This document shows positions 17,573-26,241 of a DNA stretch of 46,269 bases, piece by piece. Position 1 is the first letter of the stretch. Each line of letters opens with the position of its first letter. Both the position numbers and the translations under genes were made by a program. The stretch is from Saprospiraceae bacterium. Its GTDB lineage: Bacteria > Bacteroidota > Bacteroidia > Chitinophagales > Saprospiraceae. The notes under the pieces are model-generated. The model did not search any database and had not been told where the DNA came from. It was given only the letters and a program-made list of their open reading frames with translations. The stretch spans positions 1 through 46,269 of the forward strand of contig JAHDEC010000029.1 in the NCBI GenBank assembly GCA_020629035.1, in the 5' to 3' direction.

Positions 17573-19639
17573 ATGAAGCTATATACAACCCTAACCATTT
17601 GCCTCCTCAGCACCATTTTATGGGCCCAACCGCCTAATGATGATTGCACAGGAGCTATTTTTATTCCAGATGTTGAAAATTATTGTTCAGGAGTAACTGA
17701 ATTTACAAATTTAAATGCTACTCCGGATCCTACCCAAGCTGATATTTGCTTGCAAAATTATACTAATGGAGTTTGGTTTGCTTTTCAGCCTTTGAGTTTA
17801 GGCGTTTTTATTGAAGTTATAGGTACTGGAAATGGGAGTGGCACAATGACCAATCCAACTGTTTCCTTGTTTTTAGGTAATTGTACCGCATTGGATTATC
17901 AAATCTGTGCTCCAGGAAGCCAAGATCGCTGTGAATTATCTGCTGTTGATCTTTTTTTGGGCGCAACTTATTATTTGTATGTCGAAAACAATTCAGGAAA
18001 TTCTGGTAGTTTTCAACTTTGTATTACAGAGTTTAATCCTGTGCCGTTGCCAGAATCTGATTGTCCAACAGCCGTAACTTTATGCGACAAATCCCCATTT
18101 TTTGTGGAGTTTTTAGGTAATGCAGGAAATATTCCAAATGAAATAGAAGCAACCTGCCTAGGTTCAAATGCAGAAACTTCTTCATCCTGGTACCAATGGG
18201 AGTGTGACCAATCTGGCACATTAGAATTTACACTAACACCAAATGATTTTACTAGTCCAAATATGGAATCAGATGATATTGACTTTGTTGTTTATGAAAT
18301 GCCAAATGGTTTAGACGATTGTTCTGACCTTATTGAGCTGCGGTGTATGGCAAGTGGTGAAAATGGTGGTCAACCGTTTAGTACTTGGTCGATTTGTGTT
18401 GGTCCCACAGGATTATTAGAAGGTGATGGTGATCTGTCAGAACAGGCTGGTTGTCAAACTGGGAATAATAATTTTGTAGAAGCCCTGGATATGGTTTCTG
18501 GTACAGCCTACATGCTTGTAATAAATAATTTTACTGTTTCAGGTTTAGGATTCAGTATAGAGTTTGGCGGAACAGGAACATTTTTAGGTCCTGATGTAGA
18601 TTTCACAGCTGAAACGGTTGGTGCTTTCGAATGTGATAAATCCATAATTATTGACAATATTGAGATAAATTCTCCAGACGAAATTATTGAATATCAATGG
18701 AGTTTTGGAACGGGTGCTGATGTTTCTACTATTGTGGGTGAAGGTCCACATACTGTAATTTATGAATCCTTTGGAGAAAAACTAATTGCGCTTACTGTAA
18801 CTACAGAACAAGGTTGTGTGGTAACTAAGATTTTGGATTTATTTATCGAACCATGTTGTGCGGACACCAGTAATTTGATGGTAGATGCAATGGCTCAAGA
18901 TATCATTTGTGCTGGGGATTTAACCGGTTTAATTAGTGCATCTGGTACTAATGGAAATCCGGAATATAGCTATAGTATCGATGGAGAAAACTTTTCTCCG
19001 ATATCGAATTTTTCTGGATTAGGAGCAGGTGAGTATACGGTTTACATACAAGATATAAAGGGTTGTATTGATCAGATAACGGTAGATATTATTGAGCCGG
19101 ATCCATTTGCCATTGATGCAGGTGAAGACATGGAGGTAGCCTTGGGCTGTAGTATTGATCTATTAGCAAGCTACGATCCGCCTACTGATATTGTGACAGT
19201 AGATTGGACAGATGGCACAGTATTAAGCTGTACAGATTGCCTTGATCCAACAGCCACACCAGCAGGGACAACTACTTATGTCATTCAGGCTGAAAACCAA
19301 AATGGTTGTACATCTTCAGATAATGTAACGATTACAACAAACGCTAATCGTGATTTCTTTGCACCCAATGTTTTTTCCCCTTTAGCAGGAGTTGGCAATG
19401 ATATGTTTATGATTGGTACAGCAAAGGGAACAGATTTTCTAAATCTGTTTATTTATGACCGTTGGGGAGAACTGATTTATTCTCAAAACAATATCGAACG
19501 AAATGATTTTTCACGAGGTTGGGATGGAAGCTTTAATGGGAGAGATGCGAATATTGGAGTTTACACATGGATGGCAGAAATTCATTATTTGGATGATGTG
19601 GTCAATATTGTGGCTGGTGATGTGACCTTGGTTCGATAA
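17573..19639 (+). CDS. secreted multidomain protein with PKD/SprB-like modules and T9SS type-B (CHU_C) sorting domain
   Basis: A 688-residue cell-surface or secreted protein. The signal peptide is MKLYTTLTICLLSTILWAQ. Two beta-rich Cys-containing blocks follow (about 20-155 and 156-330, each opening with a PPNDDC or PESDCP motif). A PKD-like segment (about 340-425) has YQWSFGTGADVST. A SprB-like unit (about 435-512) has IICAGDLTGLISASG, YSYSIDGENF and IQDIKGC. A further Ig-like segment precedes the C-terminal gliding-motility-associated domain (about 595-688: FAPNVFSPLAGVGND, IYDRWGELIY, WDGSFNGRDANIGVYTW). This domain directs export through T9SS. The exact role is unknown; adhesion is plausible. 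Confidence 0.88.
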   Translation: MKLYTTLTICLLSTILWAQPPNDDCTGAIFIPDVENYCSGVTEFTNLNATPDPTQADICLQNYTNGVWFAFQPLSLGVFIEVIGTGNGSGTMTNPTVSLFLGNCTALDYQICAPGSQDRCELSAVDLFLGATYYLYVENNSGNSGSFQLCITEFNPVPLPESDCPTAVTLCDKSPFFVEFLGNAGNIPNEIEATCLGSNAETSSSWYQWECDQSGTLEFTLTPNDFTSPNMESDDIDFVVYEMPNGLDDCSDLIELRCMASGENGGQPFSTWSICVGPTGLLEGDGDLSEQAGCQTGNNNFVEALDMVSGTAYMLVINNFTVSGLGFSIEFGGTGTFLGPDVDFTAETVGAFECDKSIIIDNIEINSPDEIIEYQWSFGTGADVSTIVGEGPHTVIYESFGEKLIALTVTTEQGCVVTKILDLFIEPCCADTSNLMVDAMAQDIICAGDLTGLISASGTNGNPEYSYSIDGENFSPISNFSGLGAGEYTVYIQDIKGCIDQITVDIIEPDPFAIDAGEDMEVALGCSIDLLASYDPPTDIVTVDWTDGTVLSCTDCLDPTATPAGTTTYVIQAENQNGCTSSDNVTITTNANRDFFAPNVFSPLAGVGNDMFMIGTAKGTDFLNLFIYDRWGELIYSQNNIERNDFSRGWDGSFNGRDANIGVYTWMAEIHYLDDVVNIVAGDVTLVR

Positions 19640-20209
19640 ATGAGATATCCTTATTATATATACCTGCTGCTTTTTCTTTCACTTTGTACATCTTGCACTA
19701 ACGATAAGAAAGAAGTAGAAGCGCTGTTTACAGAAGATGACTTAAAGGTCGAAGTGGTGAAGGATGTGGAGATTTTTTATAGTGATTCTGCACAGGTAAA
19801 GATCATAATACGAAGTCCGATTATGAAACGATTTGTTGAACACTCGTATTCCAACGATGAATTTCCAGATGGAATTTTTGTAGAATTTATGAATGATAAG
19901 CAACAGGCTGTTTCTTGGTTAGAATCCAAGTATGCCATTAGGTCTAATAAAGATCGAAAGATTTATGTTAGAGACAGTGTTGTTTTTTATAATTCCGACC
20001 GAGATAAATTAACGACAAGCGAATTAATCTGGGATGAGGGAGCAGGTGAAATATTTACAGATAAATTTGTTAGAATCTCTCAACCTTCAAAGAGAGACAC
20101 CAGTTATGGATATGGATTTAAAGCCAATGAAGACCTATCAAGGTTTGAGATATTAAATTTTCAAGCGGTTAAAAACGCTAAGGTGTTGAAAGAAAATTTT
20201 GAGCAATAG
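19640..20209 (+). CDS. lptC: LptC-like LPS transport lipoprotein
   Basis: Probable periplasmic component of the LPS transport bridge. The 189-residue protein has a lipoprotein signal (lipobox-like CTSC within the first 20 residues). The mature beta-rich region matches the Bacteroidota LptC style: VEIFYSDSAQVKIIIRSPIM, FPDGIFVEFMND, SWLESKYAIRSNKDRKIYVR, LTTSELIWDEGAGEIFTDKFVRIS. Tandem strands of this type form the beta-jellyroll that contacts LptA-like proteins. The ATG follows the previous stop with no gap (TAAATG), so it is translationally coupled to the T9SS protein. No other lpt gene is nearby. Confidence 0.8.
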   Translation: MRYPYYIYLLLFLSLCTSCTNDKKEVEALFTEDDLKVEVVKDVEIFYSDSAQVKIIIRSPIMKRFVEHSYSNDEFPDGIFVEFMNDKQQAVSWLESKYAIRSNKDRKIYVRDSVVFYNSDRDKLTTSELIWDEGAGEIFTDKFVRISQPSKRDTSYGYGFKANEDLSRFEILNFQAVKNAKVLKENFEQ

Positions 20210-20287
20210 TTGTTATAATTTTTTTAAAGTCGTTATAATTTATCCAGCCAAGATTCTAACTTCCGTTAGATTGAAAAACAATTAACT

Positions 20288-20641
20288 ATGAAACGATTAC
20301 TGTTTGCCTTATGTCTTTGTGTGGGACTCCAGACTAGTGCATGGTCTCAATTTTATGTCGATGGTATTAATGTTCAAGAATTAGACATTGAATATTTAGG
20401 TGTAAATGTTCATGGCCAAAGCCTATTGTCGAAATATACACGTGTAATTATAGATTATGGTCAAAATCCGGCTTTCAAAAAGCAAGATTTTATGGGTCCT
20501 AATCGAAGAGAAATCCAGTTCCACTCTGAAATGGACGTGCTCAATTTTTTATATAAACTTGGTTGGGAATTAGATCATGTTTACCAAGCTGATCTAGACG
20601 ACGGACCTACTAATTTTATTTTGAGAAGGAAGAAAGAGTAA
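20288..20641 (+). CDS. small secreted protein, DUF4177-like
   Basis: A 117-residue exported protein. Signal peptide MKRLLFALCLCVGL...AWSQ, then a short beta/alpha domain (YTRVIIDYGQNP, FHSEMDVLNFLYKLGWELDHVYQ, FILRRKK). The GWEL ... FILRRK pattern resembles DUF4177-like small domains, though the family assignment is tentative and the function is unknown. It lies 78 bases after lptC, in a gap with two copies of GTTATAATTT, and ends directly before a strong terminator. Confidence 0.7.
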   Translation: MKRLLFALCLCVGLQTSAWSQFYVDGINVQELDIEYLGVNVHGQSLLSKYTRVIIDYGQNPAFKKQDFMGPNRREIQFHSEMDVLNFLYKLGWELDHVYQADLDDGPTNFILRRKKE

Positions 20642-20680
20642 AAAAAAGGGGACTTTGATAAATGGTCAAAGTCCCTTTTT
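20641..20680. terminator. Bidirectional Rho-independent terminator
   Basis: GGGACTTTGA (20649-20658) pairs perfectly with TCAAAGTCCC (20666-20675) around a 7-base loop. A T run follows on the plus strand, and the A run at 20641-20647 gives a T run on the minus strand. It lies between two convergent genes and can end both transcripts. Confidence 0.9.
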
Positions 20681-20699
20681 CATTTTTATTCAGCAAGGC

Positions 20700-22142
20700 T
20701 TAATAATTCATAAAGCCTATAGGTTTATCATTTGACGTTATATCATAAAAGTTATTTATTCCTGGGAATACTGTGGATAAATCACTTGGTGAAACACCAA
20801 ACCACATGGCCAGTTCTGCAAAATACTCATCGGTAGATAATTCTGGTATTAGTACACCTCCACCTAATTCAATATCTCCCCAAAGCTCTAAACTCGGATA
20901 ATTACCAAAAATTTGTCCACCATTTATAGCACCACCCATTACCATAACATTACCTCCCCAAGCATGATCTGTTCCTGAGCCATTAGAGGTCAAAGTTCTT
21001 GCAAACTCTGATAAGGTAAACGTCGTAACACAGTCAGAAAGATTGTGTAATTCCAATGCCTGATTTAGCTGACTCAGTCCATCGTTTACAATGCTGATTA
21101 AGTTTTCGTATGGTATTGGTAACTCATCATGCATGTCCCAACCACTTAAATCTAAAAAGAATATTTGACGCTTAAATCCAAGTGTTTCTCTCACTTGGAT
21201 AGTTCTAACTATGGACTCTAAGCTCTGAATAAAGTTTGACCTACGATTTGTATAATCGGGATTTGTTAGTTGACCAATGTCACCATAATCAAAAATTTCA
21301 GGCATGGTTGGAACATCTTGAATAGCTTCATTATAGACTGAAAAAGCTCGTGTCGTTATATCTATATTTTCTACATAAATCTTTTTAAACTGATCCTGAT
21401 AGTTTTGTTCTAGTATATTATCAATGGCAAATTTTCTAGCTGAGAACAGGCCATTTTCATCATTATAACCTGAAATTCCAGAAGGACCAAAAGGTTTTAT
21501 TACATACTGAGTTCCCTCATTACCTCTTAAGAAGAGATTAGTTCTATCCACAGAGATATTCATAGAAATATCCTCAGCTGAATTCATGTCGCCCATTAAG
21601 TCTGCAATCCTTCCTGCCCAACCTAAATTTGCTTTTTCTGTAGGCATTCCTGTTTGCCACTGCTGATATTGATCAGCATGGGAATATAATCCTAAAGGTA
21701 CAGGTACTGATTGGTCGTAAAACTGCTGCTTTTCAATCCGTTCTACTAACGTTCCTACATTTGTAATAAACGAAAGCTTCCCATTCTCATATAAATCTTT
21801 TATTCCACCCATTTTTGCATGCACGGCATAAGACTCATTATCTAATTTTAACAAACTTTCTCTAGACAAAGCCATATTTGTTCTGGAGTCTGCATACACA
21901 TCGTACTCATCTTGATTATGCGGTACGAGCATATTAAAAGAATCATTTCCTCCACCTAGCGAGATACAGATTAATGCCTTATAATCATCTCCGCCAAAAA
22001 CAGTGGAATTAGAGATGGCAGCGGCATTCATAAACTTAAGACTGTTTAGTGTACTAAATAAGGTTGTGTAACCCATAGCCGCACAACTAGCTGTACCTAA
22101 AAAATCTCTTCTATTTATATGATGATGGTGTTTTTTACCCAT
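20700..22142 (-). CDS. DUF1501 family protein with Tat-type signal
   Basis: A 480-residue exported protein of the DUF1501 family (alkaline-phosphatase-like fold by family knowledge), of unknown activity. The N-terminus has a natural HHHH run then NRRDFLG, a twin-arginine type signal, and a hydrophobic stretch to about residue 42. The family signatures are SLGGGNDSFNMLVPH (about 61-75), SGWDMHDELP, TLSEFARTLTSNGSGTDHAWGG and GGAINGGQIFGNYP. It lies 20 bases downstream of the DUF1800 gene, the near-universal partner in Bacteroidota and Planctomycetota, so the two are certainly co-transcribed. The gene ends near the bidirectional terminator. Confidence 0.9.
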   Translation of the reverse strand: MGKKHHHHINRRDFLGTASCAAMGYTTLFSTLNSLKFMNAAAISNSTVFGGDDYKALICISLGGGNDSFNMLVPHNQDEYDVYADSRTNMALSRESLLKLDNESYAVHAKMGGIKDLYENGKLSFITNVGTLVERIEKQQFYDQSVPVPLGLYSHADQYQQWQTGMPTEKANLGWAGRIADLMGDMNSAEDISMNISVDRTNLFLRGNEGTQYVIKPFGPSGISGYNDENGLFSARKFAIDNILEQNYQDQFKKIYVENIDITTRAFSVYNEAIQDVPTMPEIFDYGDIGQLTNPDYTNRRSNFIQSLESIVRTIQVRETLGFKRQIFFLDLSGWDMHDELPIPYENLISIVNDGLSQLNQALELHNLSDCVTTFTLSEFARTLTSNGSGTDHAWGGNVMVMGGAINGGQIFGNYPSLELWGDIELGGGVLIPELSTDEYFAELAMWFGVSPSDLSTVFPGINNFYDITSNDKPIGFMNY

Positions 22143-22162
22143 GATAATTGATTTTTGGTGGA

Positions 22163-23983
22163 TTATTTTAAGATCATAAAGTCAGGAGAAACCATAATAA
22201 AATATACCATATACATAGCTGTCTGGTAAGTCCCCCAATTAAACATTTCACTTCCTTCTTTAATGGTTTGTCTCATTTCATCACTTAAGTTTCCATGAGA
22301 TAATAGGACATCCAATTCATTCATAAAATCTTCCAATCCAATGGTTTCCAATTTATCTATTGCCCATGCTTCATCTATACTTGTGTGGTTGTATCCAAAT
22401 ATCCTAACATCTTCATCTAATGCTTCATCATAATAATAGTCTCGCTCCCAATCGGAAGTAATATAAGACCATTGAGTCCAATTCCGCACCATGTTAAAAT
22501 AATTAGCTGTCGTAACTGTATTTAGTATTTGGAATTCGGGACCATTTAAGTTTCCGTCAAATTTGTAATCTGGCTGGTAGAAATTAAAAACAGATGGGGA
22601 GTATAATGGAGATTGGTCTAAATCATTAGCAAAGTCATAACTGTTATGCCAGTAATTTGGTAATTCACCCAGTTCAATATTCACTGCTTTCAACAATTGA
22701 GTTAGTCTTAATATGGGTTCTTTAAGCATTCCATTGTTCTCATCAGACCATGAAGAACAAGATCTAGCTTCATCGTCTAATAATATGGCCTTGATTACGG
22801 CTTTTAAATCTCCTCTTACACCTTCTCCATTATCCGCAAAAACCTCAGCAACTCTTTGTATGTATTGAGGTGAAGGGTTGGATTTTATCATTCGCTGAAT
22901 CAAAGACTGACTCACAAATGGTGCAGTATTTGGATGATTAAATAAAATATTAATGGCTTGTTCTATATCGACTAAACCTGGCTGATTGGCTGGAATAGTA
23001 TATTGACCTCCAAACATAGTCTTAGCCTCAGTCTCATGGTAATCTTCATACATTTTCATTGGCACCGTATTATCTCCACCATAAATACCAAGTCCAAAAT
23101 ATGGTTCATCCACCCAAGTAACCATATCTGTAATCGCGCCTGGTCCAAGACCAGTAAACACTTTGGCTAATTCACGAATATCATTTAGATCGTAGGTTTG
23201 GATTAACTGTCCATTATTATCTGTTTTGTAAGATCCATCCATATTGATTTCATACACACCGATACTAAATAATTGCATGATTTCTCGAGCAAAATTTTCG
23301 TCAGGATGTATGTTGTTATCTGGATCAGCTTTTGGATTATTTAAATGACTTAAGTAGAAACCCATGGACATATTAACCGAGATATCGTATAATAGATCCT
23401 TGTAGTTACCAAAAGCATTTGTCATTAATAAATCATAGTAAGAAGATAAGGCTTCTCCATGTCCAGCTAGATCAGTGTTATTACCTGAAATCACTAATAA
23501 TTGGCTTAGCGCAAATGCTACCTTTTGGCGTAGTTGATCAGGTTCGGTCATGACATTATCCCACCACACATAGTGCCAGTGAACCTGAGCTGGTCCAAAT
23601 AAATCTTCTTCTTCATAATAACCTGATGACAGGTAAACATTTCTGATGTAATCCCAGGTAGCTAGTAGGTCTTCTAGATATTCAGTTTTAGGCAGGGCCA
23701 TTTGTTGGTCTATCCATTCTTCAAAACCCAAATTTAGCACCTGATTAACATCATCTAGACTACTGCCAAAACCTGCTTGGTATAAAAATCTGGCTGCTTC
23801 CATTTTTTCAGCATCCATACCATTGCCATTAATAGTGTTTAAGGCATCAGTATTATCTGTCGAATTACTACTAGTTACGGTAATGCCGCTAGCATGACCT
23901 GATCCAATATAGTCATCATAGTCTTGAGCGTACACAAAAACAACACTCAGAAAGGAACATAGGAAAGTCAGAATTCTTGTCAT
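22163..23983 (-). CDS. DUF1800 family exported protein
   Basis: A 606-residue secreted protein with signal MTRILTFLCSFLSVVFVYAQ. The DUF1800 signatures are ARFLYQAGFGSSLDDVNQV (near 65-85), FEEWIDQQMALP, VHWHYVWWDNVM, HPDENFAREIMQLFSIG (about 225), KVFTGLGPG and HPNTAPFVSQSLIQRMI. The biochemical role is unknown. It directly precedes the DUF1501 gene with a 20-base gap. This pairing is conserved and implies joint function at the cell envelope, but the substrate is not known. Confidence 0.9.
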   Translation of the reverse strand: MTRILTFLCSFLSVVFVYAQDYDDYIGSGHASGITVTSSNSTDNTDALNTINGNGMDAEKMEAARFLYQAGFGSSLDDVNQVLNLGFEEWIDQQMALPKTEYLEDLLATWDYIRNVYLSSGYYEEEDLFGPAQVHWHYVWWDNVMTEPDQLRQKVAFALSQLLVISGNNTDLAGHGEALSSYYDLLMTNAFGNYKDLLYDISVNMSMGFYLSHLNNPKADPDNNIHPDENFAREIMQLFSIGVYEINMDGSYKTDNNGQLIQTYDLNDIRELAKVFTGLGPGAITDMVTWVDEPYFGLGIYGGDNTVPMKMYEDYHETEAKTMFGGQYTIPANQPGLVDIEQAINILFNHPNTAPFVSQSLIQRMIKSNPSPQYIQRVAEVFADNGEGVRGDLKAVIKAILLDDEARSCSSWSDENNGMLKEPILRLTQLLKAVNIELGELPNYWHNSYDFANDLDQSPLYSPSVFNFYQPDYKFDGNLNGPEFQILNTVTTANYFNMVRNWTQWSYITSDWERDYYYDEALDEDVRIFGYNHTSIDEAWAIDKLETIGLEDFMNELDVLLSHGNLSDEMRQTIKEGSEMFNWGTYQTAMYMVYFIMVSPDFMILK

Positions 23984-24058
23984 ATCCTTTTGATTTTGTG
24001 GAGGTCTTATAAATTTGCTAAAATAATTTCAAACCATTAACAGGGTTTACCCTATATT

Positions 24059-24778
24059 TTAGTGTATAACCTGAAATTTTTGACTTATTCGTTGGAATGG
24101 TCTATCTAAGACGCATAAATACAAACCACTGGGCAAACTACTTACTTCTATTTTCTTCTCATTTAGGATCTCACCTTCGCTAATTAATTGTCCCTCAGCA
24201 TTATAAATTTGGAAGGAGGCATTACACATTACATCGAGGCAAGAAATGTTTATAATGTTATTGCTTGGGTTAGGGTTTATTATGAGTTGATCCATTACAA
24301 TATTTATATCATCTCGAGAAACACCTGAAGTTTCTATCCTCAACTCTGAAAAACCCGCACAGCTCCCATCACCATATGTGTCTAATGAGGTAATTAGTAC
24401 ATATCTAGCAAATTCGTCATCAAAATTAAAAACTTGCTCACCTTCATATTTCGACGAGACGCCTGCCTGCTCTAATTCAAACTCTCCTAAGGTTTTCCAA
24501 ACATCCAATTCTGTCGCGTAATCAACCGTAAAGGTTTTTACACCGTGATCTGCAAATTCGGGATTGTTTAGATTCCATATTGTGGCAGCACTAAGCTTGT
24601 AGTAATTCCCTAAATCATACATAATCCAATGAGAACTAAAACGATCAGGGTTTGGGTTGATACTTTTGAAACAACTTAGCCAGGAGTCAGTAATCGATGT
24701 ATTATGTCTATCCATAAAACACTGACTTGAAAGTTGGCTTGCAAATAAAAGAAAAAAGACTACACTAATATTTTTCAT
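24059..24778 (-). CDS. secreted discoidin (F5/8 type C)-like protein with T9SS type-A sorting domain
   Basis: A 239-residue exported protein. Signal peptide MKNISVVFFLLFASQLSSQ. Residues about 25-150 look like a discoidin/F5-8C sandwich (HWIMYDLGNYYKLSA, TIWNLNNPEFADHGVKTF, ARYVLITSLDTYGDGSCAGFSELRIE), a fold that usually binds carbohydrate or lipid. The C-terminal part (about 163-239) is a type-A sorting domain (INPNPSNNIINISC, FQIYNAEGQLI, LPSGLYLCVL). It lies 75 bases upstream of the DUF1800 gene on the same strand. Adhesion or glycan binding is an inference. Confidence 0.8.
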   Translation of the reverse strand: MKNISVVFFLLFASQLSSQCFMDRHNTSITDSWLSCFKSINPNPDRFSSHWIMYDLGNYYKLSAATIWNLNNPEFADHGVKTFTVDYATELDVWKTLGEFELEQAGVSSKYEGEQVFNFDDEFARYVLITSLDTYGDGSCAGFSELRIETSGVSRDDINIVMDQLIINPNPSNNIINISCLDVMCNASFQIYNAEGQLISEGEILNEKKIEVSSLPSGLYLCVLDRPFQRISQKFQVIH

Positions 24779-24999
24779 TAGTTGCTAGTTTAAAAGTTGA
24801 TTATCTGAGCGTCAATAGTGATTGCATTAATGTTAGCGAGCCAGCTAATGCCTTTGACAAAATATATAACCCATCTGATTGAGCGAATATTATGTGTTTA
24901 ACAAAAGTGTCGCTGCTTTAAGTATGCCTAAGATTGATATTTCGTGGCAGAAAATCTACTTTTTTTTATGATTTAGTAAGAATTAGCACCTTGAGAATC

Positions 25000-25344
25000 T
25001 TATTTATTACTTTCAAGTTCATCCCAAAACTCAACTGCTCTTCTTGTATGAGGAATACATATTGATCCGCCCACGATATTGGCCACACTAAAAATTTCAA
25101 ACATTTCTTCTTCTGTCAAACCTTCTTTATGACAGGTTTCTATATGATATTTAATGCAATCATCACAGCGCAAAACCATTGAGGCCACTAGGCCTAGCAT
25201 TTCCTTAGTTTTTGCGGATAATGCACCAGCCTGATAGGTTTGGTTATCTAAGCTAAAAAAACGTTTCATGACTTTATTATCTGCTGCCATGATGCGATCA
25301 TTCATTTTTTGACGATAATCGTTAAACTCATTTACTGCTGACAT
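25000..25344 (-). CDS. carboxymuconolactone decarboxylase / AhpD-like protein
   Basis: A 114-residue all-helical cytoplasmic protein of the AhpD-like superfamily. The core motif is LRCDDCIKYH: Cys60 and Cys63 with His67, the CxxCxxxH pattern of redox-active members, so peroxidase or reductase-partner activity is more likely than decarboxylation. The GLTEEEMFEIFSVANIVGG segment is the usual following helix. It is the last gene of the minus-strand membrane operon, two bases after the flippase-like gene. The link to the membrane genes is unclear. Confidence 0.88.
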   Translation of the reverse strand: MSAVNEFNDYRQKMNDRIMAADNKVMKRFFSLDNQTYQAGALSAKTKEMLGLVASMVLRCDDCIKYHIETCHKEGLTEEEMFEIFSVANIVGGSICIPHTRRAVEFWDELESNK

Positions 25345-25346
25345 AC

Positions 25347-26222
25347 TTATTTTTTTTGAATAGGAAAAAAGAAAAATATTCCTCCTGCTAATGAATTAAT
25401 TGCTAAAGCACCATAAAACAATACGCTAATCACTAATGACAGTTCATTATCTAAACCTAGATACTCAGCCCCATATACAAATGCAAGTTCACGTGCCCCT
25501 AAAAAAGGAAGAATATAGGCAAAAGAAGAAATTAAAAAGACGAAAATATATGATGTTATTTGTTGGACGATTCCCAAGCTTAGAATTACACAATAAATAG
25601 TCAAAACTTGAAATAATTGGACGGCAAGTGAAAGCAAGGTCGTGAAATTAAAAGCTGGCAAAAAACTGGCAAAAAACAACTTGTGAACTAACCATGAACC
25701 CAATATAGCAAGGGGAATTAACAACCAAGTATAAACGCCCCAAGCAAAGCCATGATCATAGCTGTTAAAATATAGAACACTCAATATGATTAGTGCAACC
25801 AAACCGTTCCCTCTGTCCAGCAAGGCACTCCAGATTAAAGGTTTTACGCTTACTTCATAATTACGTTTTATCCAAAATACTTTAAAAGCTTCTCCACCAA
25901 TTAATGGGATAAAAATATTGTAAAACATAGCATTGAAGTAAACCTTAATATTGGTTTTCTCTTTGATAATGATGTTTTGAGTTTTGTAATAAGCATTCAG
26001 TCTAAATGCTGAAATAAGCTTGGATATAAAGAAGCAAACAATGCCTAACATAAAATAGAGTACATTAATTTGCTTGAGGTATTTAGTGACAATATCTATG
26101 TCCACCTTTAAATAAATCAAATAGAAAGCGAGAATAGAAAGCAGGAGCTTAGCTACATTTAAGAATAACTTTTTTCCACTAAAGGATTCTCTATTTTCTT
26201 TAAGAAATTCGCTTTTTGACAT
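25347..26222 (-). CDS. lysylphosphatidylglycerol synthase TM-region/flippase-like membrane protein
   Basis: A 291-residue polytopic protein of the UPF0104/LPG-synthase TM family, with about eight membrane segments. Family features are the FISKLISAFRLNAYY segment, NAMFYNIFIPLIGGEAFKVFW and the SALLDRGNGLVALI motif, followed by LPFLGARELAFVYGAEYLG near the C-terminus. There is no C-terminal aminoacyl-transfer domain, so it is not a full MprF. By family knowledge it may translocate or present a lipid-linked substrate. It lies 19 bases downstream of the GT39-like gene, which suggests joint work on a lipid or glycan. Confidence 0.85.
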   Translation of the reverse strand: MSKSEFLKENRESFSGKKLFLNVAKLLLSILAFYLIYLKVDIDIVTKYLKQINVLYFMLGIVCFFISKLISAFRLNAYYKTQNIIIKEKTNIKVYFNAMFYNIFIPLIGGEAFKVFWIKRNYEVSVKPLIWSALLDRGNGLVALIILSVLYFNSYDHGFAWGVYTWLLIPLAILGSWLVHKLFFASFLPAFNFTTLLSLAVQLFQVLTIYCVILSLGIVQQITSYIFVFLISSFAYILPFLGARELAFVYGAEYLGLDNELSLVISVLFYGALAINSLAGGIFFFFPIQKK

Positions 26223-26241
26223 AAAGCGTTAAAGGTAGTGA

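Noticed and set aside
22110-22142. His-tag-like HHHH run in the DUF1501 protein
   Set aside because: Four histidines before a Tat-type signal is natural low complexity; nothing suggests an engineered tag.
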